A DNA stretch of 64,000 nucleotides from Halolamina pelagica (lineage in GTDB: Archaea; Halobacteriota; Halobacteria; Halobacteriales; Haloferacaceae): contig NZ_LGUC01000001.1 of assembly GCF_001307315.1 (NCBI RefSeq), positions 1,240,001-1,304,000 of the forward strand, read 5' to 3'. Within the stretch, counting starts at the first letter, position 1; every line of letters begins with the position of its first letter. Positions 45,804-54,546 of the stretch are shown here, in pieces. Under the pieces are notes generated by a model. The model was not told the DNA's origin and did no database searches. It saw only the letters and a program-made list of their open reading frames with translations. The translations under genes and the position numbers were made by a program.

Positions 45804-46049
45804 TCAGAGAAGGAGCACCAGCAGGCGTTCAAACCGGTTGAGTTCCGATCGTCGTTGATCTAGCTCCGTACTGAGCTCGTGCAGTTCCTCGATGTCTTCC
45901 TTGAATAGTTCACGGAGGAACCCTTGTTCCCCCTGCGGCCACTCGCTAGGGGCAAGCGGGTGGACATGTGGATGGTGCGTTGGATTTCTCGCGCTCGCCG
46001 GCGTTTCTCTGCTGTTTCGCGCAGGTACTGTAGCGACTTCACTGGCCAT
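45804..46049 (-). CDS. Small helical protein
   Basis: 81 residues from ATG 46049 (in-frame GTG at 46136 would add 29). The C-terminal 45 residues are clearly protein-like: WPQGEQGFLRELFKEDIEEL, then a helix STELDQRRSELNRFERLLVL. The N-terminal part is less convincing. The frame stays open upstream to an in-frame TAA at 46167-46169, the stop of the next entry. Function unknown. Confidence 0.5.
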   Translation of the reverse strand: MASEVATVPARNSRETPASARNPTHHPHVHPLAPSEWPQGEQGFLRELFKEDIEELHELSTELDQRRSELNRFERLLVLLL

Positions 46050-46166
46050 CACCAATCCATAGAACGTGTTCGCCGTCTTCGCGCTCGCCGAGAGCTGGCG
46101 CTTGCAGCCGCCAGCCCCCGGCACGTGCTCGACCACTGCATCCGGGATGTCGTCGGGAGTGGGTTC

Positions 46167-46334
46167 TTACTGCTGAGTGTCGGTTTCCAGCGTGGCCAGC
46201 TGCCGGTCACCACACAGAGAGAACGTGATGGTGCGACCGGACAGAGACACGGTCAGGTGCTCCGCCAACCACTCGACGTCCAATTCAACCGGTTCCGGGG
46301 AGGCCTCAATGGTTGTTTCAGTGACATACGTCAC
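46167..46334 (-). CDS. Small beta-rich protein
   Basis: 55 residues from GTG 46334: VTYVTETTIEASPEPVELDV, then HLTVSLSGRTITFSLCGDRQ and ATLETDTQQ. The GTG overlaps the stop of the upstream gene (CAGTGA), suggesting coupling. The same frame remains open after the TAA and runs into the next small gene (EPTPDDIPDAVVEHV), so the two may once have been one protein. Confidence 0.45.
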   Translation of the reverse strand: MTYVTETTIEASPEPVELDVEWLAEHLTVSLSGRTITFSLCGDRQLATLETDTQQ

Positions 46335-46525
46335 TGGCCATCACCGGCGTATTCGCTGAGTCCCTGCTGTGGGGAATCAATATGCTCTGTCCCTCGTTGG
46401 AACACGACTGCTTGGCTCTTGGCCACGAACTCAGACGTGCTATCGGGCTGACTGACTCGCCAAGATGTGTCGCTGTGGACGAAATCGAGGAATAAAGAAA
46501 CGAAGTCAACAACAACTAACCGCAC
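46331..46525 (-). CDS. Possible small protein (weak)
   Basis: 64 residues from GTG 46525. Only the C-terminal half looks protein-like (SEFVAKSQAVVFQRGTEHID, EYAGDGQ). The N-terminus (VRLVVVDFVSLFLDFVHS) is hydrophobic and unconvincing, so a later start or a frame error is possible. Kept because its stop overlaps the GTG of the following small gene. Confidence 0.35.
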   Translation of the reverse strand: MRLVVVDFVSLFLDFVHSDTSWRVSQPDSTSEFVAKSQAVVFQRGTEHIDSPQQGLSEYAGDGQ

Positions 46526-46581
46526 TATCCTGTCGGCGAAGACGACACAATTAGTAGGGTGGTGTAACCAGTTGCAACGAA

Positions 46582-47429
46582 ATGGACGACTGGCCACGCC
46601 CATCCGAAGAAGAACTCCCCGATATGTACGAGGACATCGACGAGATGGCCCGTACCGCAGAACAGGAACTGCGAAACCACTTCCCCATCGAAGAAACCCC
46701 AGAGGAACGCATTCAGTTCGGCGACGCCACCCCGAGGACTTCCTGGAGGCGATCGACGCCGACCACGAAGCCATGATTGCGCTGTTTCAGAAAATCGCCG
46801 GACTGCCTGATCGCGAGTTCGAACGACAGTACGGCGTGCGCGGCATCGGTTCTCGATTCCGTGACCGCAAAACCTCGCTGAAGGACGTCGAAGACGCCCA
46901 AACGTTCGCCAAGGCCCTAGCCGAACTAATGCCGGAGTCCCTATCGATGGAAGCAGCGTTGTTCGCGTTCTACAAGTCGTGGGAAGGCGACCAGCGGCGG
47001 TTCTACCGGATGCGATATGAGGATGAGTTCTTAGAATTCCTGAACGAGGAAGGCTATGAGGCGTGGAAAGGCAATAGTTTGCCCGGGGAGCCCGACATCG
47101 TCATTCCGGAGTCCGACCCGTACGATGTAATTGGTGAGATTCGAGTTATTCAGCAGAAGGACAAGCAGAAGCGCTTCAAAGAATTCCGAACCGAAGCGCA
47201 CGAAGCCCACACGAACTTCGACGATATCAACTTCGTTGTGGTGGCGAACCTCGGTCGGCAGTACCTCGAAGACCACGGCAGAGAAACCGTGCGTAGTGAG
47301 ATCAACAAAGATGGAATGTCGGAGATTGATGCGGTGTTCTTCCACGACGAGCGTGACGAGTTCATCGAGCAGTTGGAGGAGTGGAGTGTGTCGAAGAACC
47401 CGCAACAGTCGTTCGCGGAACTCGAGTGA
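46582..47429 (+). CDS. Probable restriction endonuclease partner of the downstream methyltransferase, frame broken
   Basis: About 282 residues after restoring one C in the run 46730-46733, which joins RIQFGDATP to EDFLEAIDADHEAMIALFQK. The C-terminal half resembles a PD-(D/E)xK nuclease core: WKGNSLPGEPDIVIPESDPY, then VIGEIRVIQQKDKQKRF, and INFVVVANLGRQYL. The acidic PD and E positions are present, but the usual lysine is arginine (E-I-R), so the nuclease call is tentative. The gene lies 41 bases before an adenine methyltransferase on the same strand, the usual type II layout. Confidence 0.6.
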
Positions 47430-47436
47430 TAAATAC

Positions 47437-47443
47437 CTTTAAG
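47437..47443 (+). promoter_or_regulatory. TATA-like box of the methyltransferase gene
   Basis: CTTTAAG, 28-34 bases before the ATG at 47471. It suggests the methyltransferase has its own promoter, as is useful when methylation must precede cutting. Confidence 0.45.
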
Positions 47444-47470
47444 TAGTGTCGTCGGGGTATTCCAGGACGA

Positions 47471-48837
47471 ATGAAAGGGCACGTCCCCACCCCGGACGAC
47501 CTCGCCGACCACATGGTCACGAAGCTCTTCGACGGCCACGAACCCACCGAAGACGATACAATCCTCTACCCCGGCTGCGGTACCGGGCCGTTCATCGCCG
47601 CCGTCCACCGCTACTGCGACACGAACGATTTGCCTGTACCGGACGGTGTCGGCGTCGAGCTTGACCCGGAGCATCTTACCAAAGCCCGCGAGAACCACGC
47701 CGACAAGAACGTCGAACTGCTGGAACGCGACTTCCTCGACGACAGTATCCAGTCAGATTTCGACACGTTCGACTACGTCATCGCCAACCCTCCCTACGTT
47801 CCGATTGAAGGACTCAGTGAGGAGGAGAAGCAGGACTACAAAGCCCGGTTTGACACCGCAGAAGGGCGCTTCGACCTGTTCGTCCTGTTCTACGAACAGG
47901 CCCTCGAAATGCTGGCCGATAGCGGACGGTTGTCGTTCATCACGCCGGAGAAATTCGAGTACACGGGAACGACCGCCCCGCTCCGGCGCATTCTCGCGAC
48001 GTACGATATCGAGGAGATCGATCACGTCGACGAAGACTCGTTCGGTCAGCTGATCACGTTCCCCGTCATCACGACCGTCAACAACGCCGAACCGACAGAC
48101 ACCCGCATCATCACGCGAGAAGGTGACGAACGCATTGTTTCTCTTTCGTCAGATGGGTCGAGCTGGGCAGCAACTGTCCGAGGCGGCGCTCCCGACATTG
48201 ACTCCGGTGTCACCCTCGGGACGTGTGCGAACGCATCAGTTGCGGTGTTGCGACCGGGGCAGACAGCGTGTTCGTCGTCGATGAAGACGAGGTTGCGCCG
48301 CAACTGGAGGACTGGACGTACCCGACGACCAGCGGCAAACAACTGCGTATCAACGACGGCCCCGACAGCGGCCAAGTGTTCATCAGCGCCTACAACGAGG
48401 ACGGGAACCTCCCTCCCGAGGACGAACTCGGAGCGTTCGGCGACTGGGCCGAACTCAATCGCGACCGTCTCGAAGACCGGTCGTGCGTCAAGAAGCACGG
48501 CAAGCGCTGGTATGCATGGCACGAAAACCCGCCGATGGAAGACATCCTCCAGCCAAAACTCGTCTGTAAGGACATTACCGAGTCACCGCACTTCTGGCGG
48601 GACGACACCGGCGAGGTCGTGCCGAGACACAGCGTCTACTACCTGATTCCAGAGGAATCAGTCGAGATGAAGGAACTTCAGGAGTATCTGAACGGCCCAG
48701 ATGCCACAGCATGGTTGGAGGCGAACTGCCAGCGCGCAGCGAACGGTTTCCTGCGGATGCAATCGACGGTGTTGAAGCAACTACCGGTGCCGCAGGAGTT
48801 CGGGGAGTCGCACCAGGCGAAGCTCACTGAACTCTGA
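47471..48837 (+). CDS. Adenine-specific DNA methyltransferase, frame broken
   Basis: About 455 residues after restoring one G in the run 48218-48220, which joins GVTLGD to VCERISCGVATGADSVFVVD. SAM-binding motif I YPGCGTGPF (33-41), the acidic GVELDPEHL, and catalytic NPPY (106-109 in VIANPPYVP) mark a gamma-class N6-adenine methyltransferase. FDLFVLFYEQALEML and LSFITPEKF follow. The C-terminal half (YPTTSGKQLRI, YLIPEESVEM, LKQLPVPQEF) is the target-recognition part. It protects sites from the upstream nuclease or could act alone. Confidence 0.9.
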
Positions 48838-48839
48838 CG

Positions 48840-49070
48840 ATGCAGCGATTCGCCGAAGGCGACCGCGTACGCATCGACATCCCAGACAAGACCGACCCAG
48901 ATCACGACCGCTGGCACGACACGCTCGGTACCGTTGTTGCTGTGCGGGAGGACGATGCTGGGGTCGAGACCGGTGACGAGCGCGACGGCGTTGAGTACCG
49001 AGTTGAGGGCGACGGCGGGGAGTCGATGTGGTTCAGGTGGCGTGACGTCCGGCCAGCCGGTGGGCGCTAG
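48840..49070 (+). CDS. Small KOW/SH3-like protein
   Basis: 76 residues, beta-rich: RFAEGDRVRIDIPDKTDPDH, GTVVAVREDDAGVET, and a WFRWRDVRPAGGR end. The GDRVRI...GTVV pattern resembles small SH3-like barrels that bind nucleic acid or protein. Starts 2 bases after the methyltransferase stop, so it is probably co-expressed. The 3' end overlaps the convergent HTH gene. Confidence 0.6.
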   Translation: MQRFAEGDRVRIDIPDKTDPDHDRWHDTLGTVVAVREDDAGVETGDERDGVEYRVEGDGGESMWFRWRDVRPAGGR

Positions 49071-49423
49071 TTGAGGGCTTCTTCGACCGCGTTCTGCGCG
49101 TCCGCTACTGCGTACAGTTCCTGGCGAACCTGGACGACTTTGGCCTGTTCGTCGTAATCGACGACCGACTGAGACAACCGGGGGATGTGCTGCTGAATGC
49201 AGGACACGTAGCAGGCAGTCCGGTCATCGCCCAACTCCGACAGATGGTCGGCGATATCACTCACCGGAACCTCCTGATCTTCGCTTTCCGTGAGGAACTG
49301 GATGATGTGACGACGGCGCTCGTTTTGGAGGAGGGAATACGCTTCTGACGGTGGGATATTGGCGCTCGCCGGCTGTTCTTGCGGTTGCGATACCTTCTCT
49401 CGAAGACGGTCAAGCAGGCTCAT
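49067..49423 (-). CDS. Winged-helix protein (DUF7344-like)
   Basis: 118 residues (start at 49423, or one codon earlier). The winged helix is plain: PPSEAYSLLQNERRRHIIQF, VPVSDIADHLSELGDDRTACYVS, then HIPRLSQSVVDYDEQAKVV. This arrangement is common to haloarchaeal DNA-binding proteins on plasmids and in regulators. It may control the nearby RM genes or the replication gene. Confidence 0.72.
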   Translation of the reverse strand: MSLLDRLREKVSQPQEQPASANIPPSEAYSLLQNERRRHIIQFLTESEDQEVPVSDIADHLSELGDDRTACYVSCIQQHIPRLSQSVVDYDEQAKVVQVRQELYAVADAQNAVEEALN

Positions 49424-49454
49424 CACTGTCCCTGATGCGAGCCTGCGCGACCGG

Positions 49455-49967
49455 CTAGTATAAGACTGTAGACCAGCTCTCCTCCGTTTCCAACGGCGTT
49501 TCCGCCCCCAACGCCCGCCACCCTTCCTCGGTCAGATAGTAGTGCTCGTCCATTAGCGGGTGTTCGATCATCCCAAGTTCGGTTAGATTGCTTCTCGCGG
49601 CTTTGAACGCCTCGAAGTCGAACTCGCCGCGACGATCCGCGAGCACGCTTTTGAGTTTGTGGTGGTCGATAGGGTGATAGTATGCGACCGCTCTGAGCAT
49701 CTCTTCCTCGAGCGACCCACCGGCCATATTCTGTGTTGTGCCGGTCAAGGCTATGAATACGATTGGTCTAAACGCCTCTCTCGTGACTAAAACAGGCCTA
49801 AACAAGGAGTCAGCGGGACAATCCGGGCACGTCCACGGATCGATAACCCCGTCGGGGTCACACCATGCGTCAATTAATTCGAGGCCGGCGTGCTCGCCGC
49901 AGTTGGTGCATCGAACAGGGTCACGGTCAGGGTCGGGATCTATGTCGACTGCTGTTTGGTTATGCAA
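49455..49967 (-). CDS. Zinc-ribbon protein with helical C-terminus
   Basis: 170 residues. N-terminal zinc ribbon RCTNCGEHAGLELIDAWC and WTCPDCPADS. The C-terminal part (SLEEEMLRAVAYYHPIDHHK, NLTELGMIEHPLMDEHYYLT) looks like a second winged helix. Possibly a transcription regulator of the element. An ATG at the MAGGSLEEE position would give a shorter form without the ribbon. Function not known. Confidence 0.62.
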   Translation of the reverse strand: MHNQTAVDIDPDPDRDPVRCTNCGEHAGLELIDAWCDPDGVIDPWTCPDCPADSLFRPVLVTREAFRPIVFIALTGTTQNMAGGSLEEEMLRAVAYYHPIDHHKLKSVLADRRGEFDFEAFKAARSNLTELGMIEHPLMDEHYYLTEEGWRALGAETPLETEESWSTVLY

Positions 49968-51304
49968 CTTATTCTCAGATGTTATTCTATGCTAATAGAG
50001 GGGTTTCGGGGGTTAATTCTGTGGGAGGGAAGCTGGGGGCGACCTGAATCAATGATAACGTACACGACCTGGAGCAGTCGTAATCGGTCGCCCCGACCGA
50101 ATCGTGTCACCGGGTAGTATTAGTTTTAGGGACTGGGGTAGAATGGCGCAGTGACGAAACAACCTGTGCCTATAATCGGGTTTCTTTAAACAGTCGTGAA
50201 ACGAGGTGCGGGGTTCGACAGTGACGAAGTCAGGTGTGAGTCGAGAACATCGAAACGGAAAGGAGGGGATATGGAGCAACTAACTGCGTTGAAGCTAGCA
50301 TGAACCCCTGAGAAAAGGGGGATATCAACCACCAACCGTTCGAGGAGGGCAATTCGTTGTTGACGCGATCCTGTCAAGGGCCAATCAGAGGAGATGTGAC
50401 AGTAGGGCACGGATAGCAATAAACTCCAAGCAGTTGAAGTTTCGAATAAATGCTAGCCGGCAAGCGATGCCGTCCACGCCGCCTTTTCTCCCCTACCACC
50501 ACCGCTGCCTCCGGCCACCGACAGCACCGCAGCGAGACATCAGAGACCCGACAGCCACAGCGACAGCGACCGCAGCAAGAGTCTCGGGGATCGAGCAGAG
50601 AGTTGAGCTTGGTGTAACCGGGGTTGCCGGGGTGTAACCAGGTGGGGGTGACGAAAGAATCGGCAGCCGGCGTTGGGGTGTAACCCCCGTAACCGGGGAG
50701 GGTGAAACTTTGGATGGGAGGGGTGGTAGAAGTGAGTTTGACGGAGTGTAGAATGGTATGGGAGAAAGTTTGGTCGCACCCCGGTGACGGGGATTACACC
50801 GAGGGTGTTTTCGCAAGATAGCGGAAGGGCCGATGTATAACCGGGTGATGGGTTACGGGCGGCTACAGGGGTGGCGGTTAGTGATTGTGAGGTCAGTAGA
50901 AGACGGGTGGGCGGGTCGCAACCCCCGCCCGAAATGAATTCGGGTCTTCGGAGCTATCAGGCGAAGACGTGGGTTCGACCCGCCGTCTTCGATTCTTTCT
51001 AGCATCTGGCTAAAGTTAAAACTTGCTACTACCATGGATTAATACCGGTGATAGGGTGTCGATGAGCGGGGATGAATGGGTGGGCAGGACGCAACCCTGC
51101 CCGAGTGTGGCATGGTTTGATGTCATTCGGGTCTTCGGAGCTATCGAAGTGACTTTTCTTGGGGTGCCACGCCCCGAACTGCTAGATTGTGCGCGTCCTA
51201 CTTATATTTTTCACAACCTCCATTAGATATTTATAAATTCGAGCAATACCCACAATCAACCCCGACGGGGCTCGCACCCCGTTCGGGTCAACGGAGCTAT
51301 CGAA
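49968..51304. other. 1.3-kb non-coding region before the primase gene, candidate replication origin
   Basis: No credible coding frame over more than 1.3 kb, the longest such stretch in the window. It contains copies of the CAGTGACGAAG motif (50149-50159, 50219-50229; a looser copy at 50191), a G-rich zone with repeated GTGTAACC (50612-50690), and three copies of a hairpin plus TTCGGGTC...GGAGCTATC unit (50909-51309). Together with the replication gene right after it, this suggests an origin and/or leader control. The G-rich strand is strongly asymmetric. Confidence 0.55.
50611..50690. repeat. GTGTAACC iteron-like repeats
   Basis: GGTGTAACC occurs at 50611-50619 and 50631-50639. GGTGTAACC(C) occurs again at about 50678-50686, and a shorter GTAACCGGGG follows near 50689. 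An inverted, weaker match (GGATTACACC) lies at 50791-50800. Spacing is about 20 and 47 bases. Such iterons often bind a replication initiator. Confidence 0.5.
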
Positions 51305-51309
51305 ATGAC
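50909..51309 (+). repeat. Three hairpin-plus-leader repeats ending at the primase start codon
   Basis: Each copy has a GC hairpin followed by TTCGGGTCnnCGGAGCTATC. Copy 1: hairpin 50909-50930, leader 50939-50958. Copy 2: hairpin 51082-51102, leader 51126-51145, then GAAGTGAC. Copy 3: hairpin 51265-51282, leader 51282-51301, then GAAATGAC, whose ATG (51305) is the primase start. The hairpin loops share CGCA. Copies 1 and 2 can also pair CTTCG with CGAAG around GAGCTAT; copy 3 has lost that pairing. Confidence 0.75.
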
Positions 51310-53656
51310 TGCAAGCCCTCCCGCCGGAGACGAGAGTCCCGGCAACGACTCGGAAGCACAGCAATCAACCAACCAAAACGGTCACAACGACGACATCGAA
51401 TTTGGTGGCGACACCGACACCGTCGGGGTCGTCGGCGCCCCCATCGACGACGGAAGCGACGATGTCGACGAGAACGTCAGCGGTGGAATGTTCGGTTCCG
51501 ACGACGGTCGGACACTTGGCGAAGCAATCGAAGAAGGCCAAGAGAATCTTCCAGAGCCCGACACCGAAGATGTTGACTGGGAGCGCGCGTTCGACGAGAT
51601 TTTCGAGGCCGAACCATCAACGCCAAGCGACGACAGCGGTATCAGCGACTTCGTCGAAGACGACGACGACCACGACTTCCTGTGGAGCGTCGGCACCACA
51701 GTCGAACGTTGGCAAGACGGAGAATACGACGAAACCGAAGCGCTGCACCGCATCGCGGAAGCTGTCGTTGACCACTACAACTGCGTTCGCCCGCACCCCG
51801 AAGCCTCTGGCGTCAGAGACGCCCTGTACGTATACAAGGGCAACGAGGAAGGCATCTACACGCCGCGCGGCAAGGCCATTGTCGAGTCGGCGCTCGAAGA
51901 TGTGCTCGGGAAGTACCTGCGGAACGCGAAGCTGTCCGAGATTCTCGGGCACGTTGACCGCATGGCGATGAAACTCGACGACGCCTGGTTCAGCCCACCG
52001 CGGTACGAAGCAGTGATTGACAACGGAATCCTCGACTTCCGCACCGGCGACGTTCGCGACTGCACGCCGGACGAATTCTTCACGAAAGCGTCGCGCATCG
52101 AGCACGAGTATGACCCTGAGGCGTCCTGTCCTGAAATCCGTGAGTTCCTCGAATCCATCGTTGATGGTGGCGACGTGGACACGCTGATTCACATTGCCGC
52201 GCACTCGCTGCTGAACGCCTATCCGACGCGGAAGGCGTTCATGCTCGTCGGCGACGGTAGTAACGGGAAGTCCGTATTCCTGCGCCTGCTCGAAGCATTC
52301 CTCGAGGGTGAACTTGTCGAGGAAGACGAGCAGAAGGACAAGGTATCGAACGTTGAGCTGGCGGACATCGCAGCTGACGAGCACGCTGCTGCGGAGCTAT
52401 ACGGGAAGCGGCTGAACATCGGGTCGGACATCTCGTCGCAGGCGCTGACCGATTTGAACATCTTCAAGAAGGCAACAGGTGGTGACCCGATCCGGGCACG
52501 TCGCCTCTATGAGAACTCATTCACGTTCAAGAACAAGGCGTCGATGGTGTTCGCGGTGAACGAGGTGCCGCAGTTCGACGAGGACACGCACGCGGTGTGG
52601 AGTCGCTGGGCGATGATTAACTTCCCCAACGAATTCCACCCCAGCGACGACGATTACGTCCCTGAAGAGGAACTGCTGGACGATATCGCCTCTGAGGAAG
52701 AGCTGAAAGGACTGTTCGCGCTGTGCGTCGAGCACCTGAAGGATGCCCTGAATGGTGGCGAGTGGTGGCCGAACGTTGACGGTGCGTCGAAGCAGCGGGA
52801 GAAGATGAAGAAGGCTGCTGAGCCGTTCTACGCGGCTGCAATGGCGTGCTTCGTGCCAGATGAAGATGGTCAAGTGAAGACCGATGACGCCCGTGAGTGC
52901 CTCCGAGCGTATGCTCGGCAGGAAGGGCTTCCCATGGGTACCGAATTCGAGGAGTCCTCGGACTTCGGGACTGCCTTGAAGAACATTCGTGAGTTCGACG
53001 TTGAGCGGAAACAGCGTCGGTTCAACGGTAGCACAGAGTACGCCTATACGGGAATTTCCCTGTCTCCACGTGGCCTCCAGGTGCTCGAAGGGGAGCGTTC
53101 CGGTGAGAAGATTCTCTCGAGTATTGAGGGTCAGCAGAAGGACGATACTGACGGAGAGTCTGAGTCGGAAGAGGAAGATACAGGCGATGAGAGCCGTGTT
53201 GTGATGGAAGTCACTGCGAAGAGTGTCATCGCACACCTGAACAGAGAAAACGACTCAGAAGCCAATTACAGGGCGATTGTTGAGCACTGTCGTGACGGCC
53301 CAGATCTGACCGGCGTGCTTGAGGCCCTCGACACGCTTGAGGAGAGCGGTGAGGTGGAACGAGACGAGAGCGGCGTCTACCACGTTGTCGAAACCGACGA
53401 CGGCGGCGGGGATGATAGCGCTCGCCGGACAGTGGTGGACGGTATCCGGTATGCGATGTCGCACGACATGGATACCGTGGCTGTGAAAGCTGTCGCAGGT
53501 AATCTGCACAATAGCCCGCTCGGTCGCAGTGAGATTGACGCTATCCTCCGGAAACTCGACGAGGAAGGCAAAGTGGTGTTGTCAGATGATGGTGACAGGG
53601 TGACGCTCGTCGAGTCAGCTAATGAGATTCTGGCTGAGGGTGAGTCCGATGAGTGA
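51305..53656 (+). CDS. P4/D5-type primase-helicase (replication protein)
   Basis: 783 residues. Acidic N-terminal 115 residues, then a D5-like N domain (VIDNGILDFRTGDVRDCTPD, DPEASCPEIREFLESI), followed by an SF3 helicase: Walker A GDGSNGKS (about 316-323), RLNIGSDISSQALTDLNIFK, GDPIRARRLYENSFTF, and MVFAVNEVP (sensor-type). C-terminal winged-helix-like repeats after a Glu/Ser linker. This is the replication ATPase of many archaeal plasmids and viruses. Its ATG is part of the third leader repeat. Confidence 0.9.
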   Translation: MTASPPAGDESPGNDSEAQQSTNQNGHNDDIEFGGDTDTVGVVGAPIDDGSDDVDENVSGGMFGSDDGRTLGEAIEEGQENLPEPDTEDVDWERAFDEIFEAEPSTPSDDSGISDFVEDDDDHDFLWSVGTTVERWQDGEYDETEALHRIAEAVVDHYNCVRPHPEASGVRDALYVYKGNEEGIYTPRGKAIVESALEDVLGKYLRNAKLSEILGHVDRMAMKLDDAWFSPPRYEAVIDNGILDFRTGDVRDCTPDEFFTKASRIEHEYDPEASCPEIREFLESIVDGGDVDTLIHIAAHSLLNAYPTRKAFMLVGDGSNGKSVFLRLLEAFLEGELVEEDEQKDKVSNVELADIAADEHAAAELYGKRLNIGSDISSQALTDLNIFKKATGGDPIRARRLYENSFTFKNKASMVFAVNEVPQFDEDTHAVWSRWAMINFPNEFHPSDDDYVPEEELLDDIASEEELKGLFALCVEHLKDALNGGEWWPNVDGASKQREKMKKAAEPFYAAAMACFVPDEDGQVKTDDARECLRAYARQEGLPMGTEFEESSDFGTALKNIREFDVERKQRRFNGSTEYAYTGISLSPRGLQVLEGERSGEKILSSIEGQQKDDTDGESESEEEDTGDESRVVMEVTAKSVIAHLNRENDSEANYRAIVEHCRDGPDLTGVLEALDTLEESGEVERDESGVYHVVETDDGGGDDSARRTVVDGIRYAMSHDMDTVAVKAVAGNLHNSPLGRSEIDAILRKLDEEGKVVLSDDGDRVTLVESANEILAEGESDE

Positions 53657-54050
53657 AGCTCCCGGTGAAGACGCCGGTTGGTATTACGAGCTGGAACGTG
53701 CCGAGGGTGTTGACCCGGTCTTCGTCGATGAGAGTACTGAGAGTCGGTACATGGTGTGTAAGAATCAGAGTAATCCGGATATCTGCGAGAAGTGTGGTGT
53801 CGAGTCGGCTGATGTCAAATTGGGTGGCCCAGAAGGGCATGTCGTGTGTCCTCCTTGCCGAGAGGAGTTGCAGGAGTGGTACGATGAGAACGCGCCCGAC
53901 CCGTGCATCGCCTGTGGGTATTGGTCTACCGACGATAGTGAACTGTGTGCGCCGTGCATCGAGAAGTACGAATCGGTTGAGGGATATCGTCGGTACCAAC
54001 GGAATAAGAATAAGTATGCGAATGTAATGCCGCCTGGTCGTCGGAAGTAG
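53649..54050 (+). CDS. Multi-zinc-ribbon protein
   Basis: 133 residues. Three CxxC pairs: ICEKCGVESAD, HVVCPPCREELQEW, PCIACGYWSTDD, and a further CAPCIEKYE; two ribbons can be built. The end is basic (YQRNKNKYANVMPPGRRK), suiting nucleic-acid binding. It overlaps the primase gene by 8 bases, so the two are translated together. Possibly a replication accessory protein; inferred from position only. Confidence 0.68.
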   Translation: MSEAPGEDAGWYYELERAEGVDPVFVDESTESRYMVCKNQSNPDICEKCGVESADVKLGGPEGHVVCPPCREELQEWYDENAPDPCIACGYWSTDDSELCAPCIEKYESVEGYRRYQRNKNKYANVMPPGRRK

Positions 54051-54546
54051 TTCTGGGCACCCCTAGTTCTTTTCAGTTTTCTCAGGTAGCGTTCTGTGGG
54101 TCGCGTTTGCTATCCCTCCCTTTCCGGTGGACACCGTCGTTTCCAGTCTGTATTTTCTGTATGATCGGGGTATCTTTGGTTCCCTTTGACCGGTCATACA
54201 TGGCAATCCGAGCGAGTATTTTCGAGAACGGACGTCGTTCTCCGCAGATTCGGGGGAGAATAGTGATATATCGAAATCGGCAACAAATGTTGCGACGCGA
54301 CTACCAACGTGATAAGACAGAAAAACCGCTGTTCTGCGAATATATCGCGCGCTCGCCGGGCGATATTTAAAGGTGGCGCGGCGTCACTACCGTTGTCGCG
54401 ACCAACTTGAAGATTCAGTTCGGTCGAATCTCCAGATGTACGCCCGGTTTCTCCCCTATCACGTTGGTAGTTGGGGTTAGTCGGGTGGTTTCTGCGGTGC
54501 GGGTGTTGGAGGGGTATAAGATTTTGATTCGTAAGAGTAGTGGTGC
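54051..54546. other. Gap between zinc-ribbon gene and integrase, with an inverted repeat
   Basis: About 500 bases with no credible gene. AT content is higher than elsewhere (GAATATATCGCG, GCGATATTTAAAGG). A perfect 15-bp inverted repeat encloses its centre (see separate entry). Both flanking genes converge here, so terminators are expected; a T-rich stretch (TTCTTTTCAGTTTTCTC) at 54066-54082 may end the primase transcript. Confidence 0.5.
54300..54471. repeat. 15-bp inverted repeat around an AT-rich centre
   Basis: ACTACCAACGTGATA at 54300-54314 and its exact reverse complement TATCACGTTGGTAGT at 54457-54471. The 142-base interval includes GCGATATTTAAAGG and CGAATATATCGCGCG. It could be a protein-binding pair (replication termination, integrase arm sites) or a boundary of an older insertion. 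Confidence 0.7.

Noticed and set aside
45924..46451. Plus-strand open frame of 175 codons
   Set aside because: Arginine-rich and without motif; small minus-strand genes with stop/start overlaps fit the region better.
50434..50820. Open frames on both strands in the G-rich region
   Set aside because: Products are Pro/Arg/Ser or Thr/Ala low-complexity; base composition and repeats explain them. Treated as non-coding.
50963..50990. Hairpin GAAGACG...CGTCTTC with inner GGGTTCGACCC resembling a tRNA T arm
   Set aside because: No acceptor, D or anticodon arm can be built around it; it is part of the leader repeat region.
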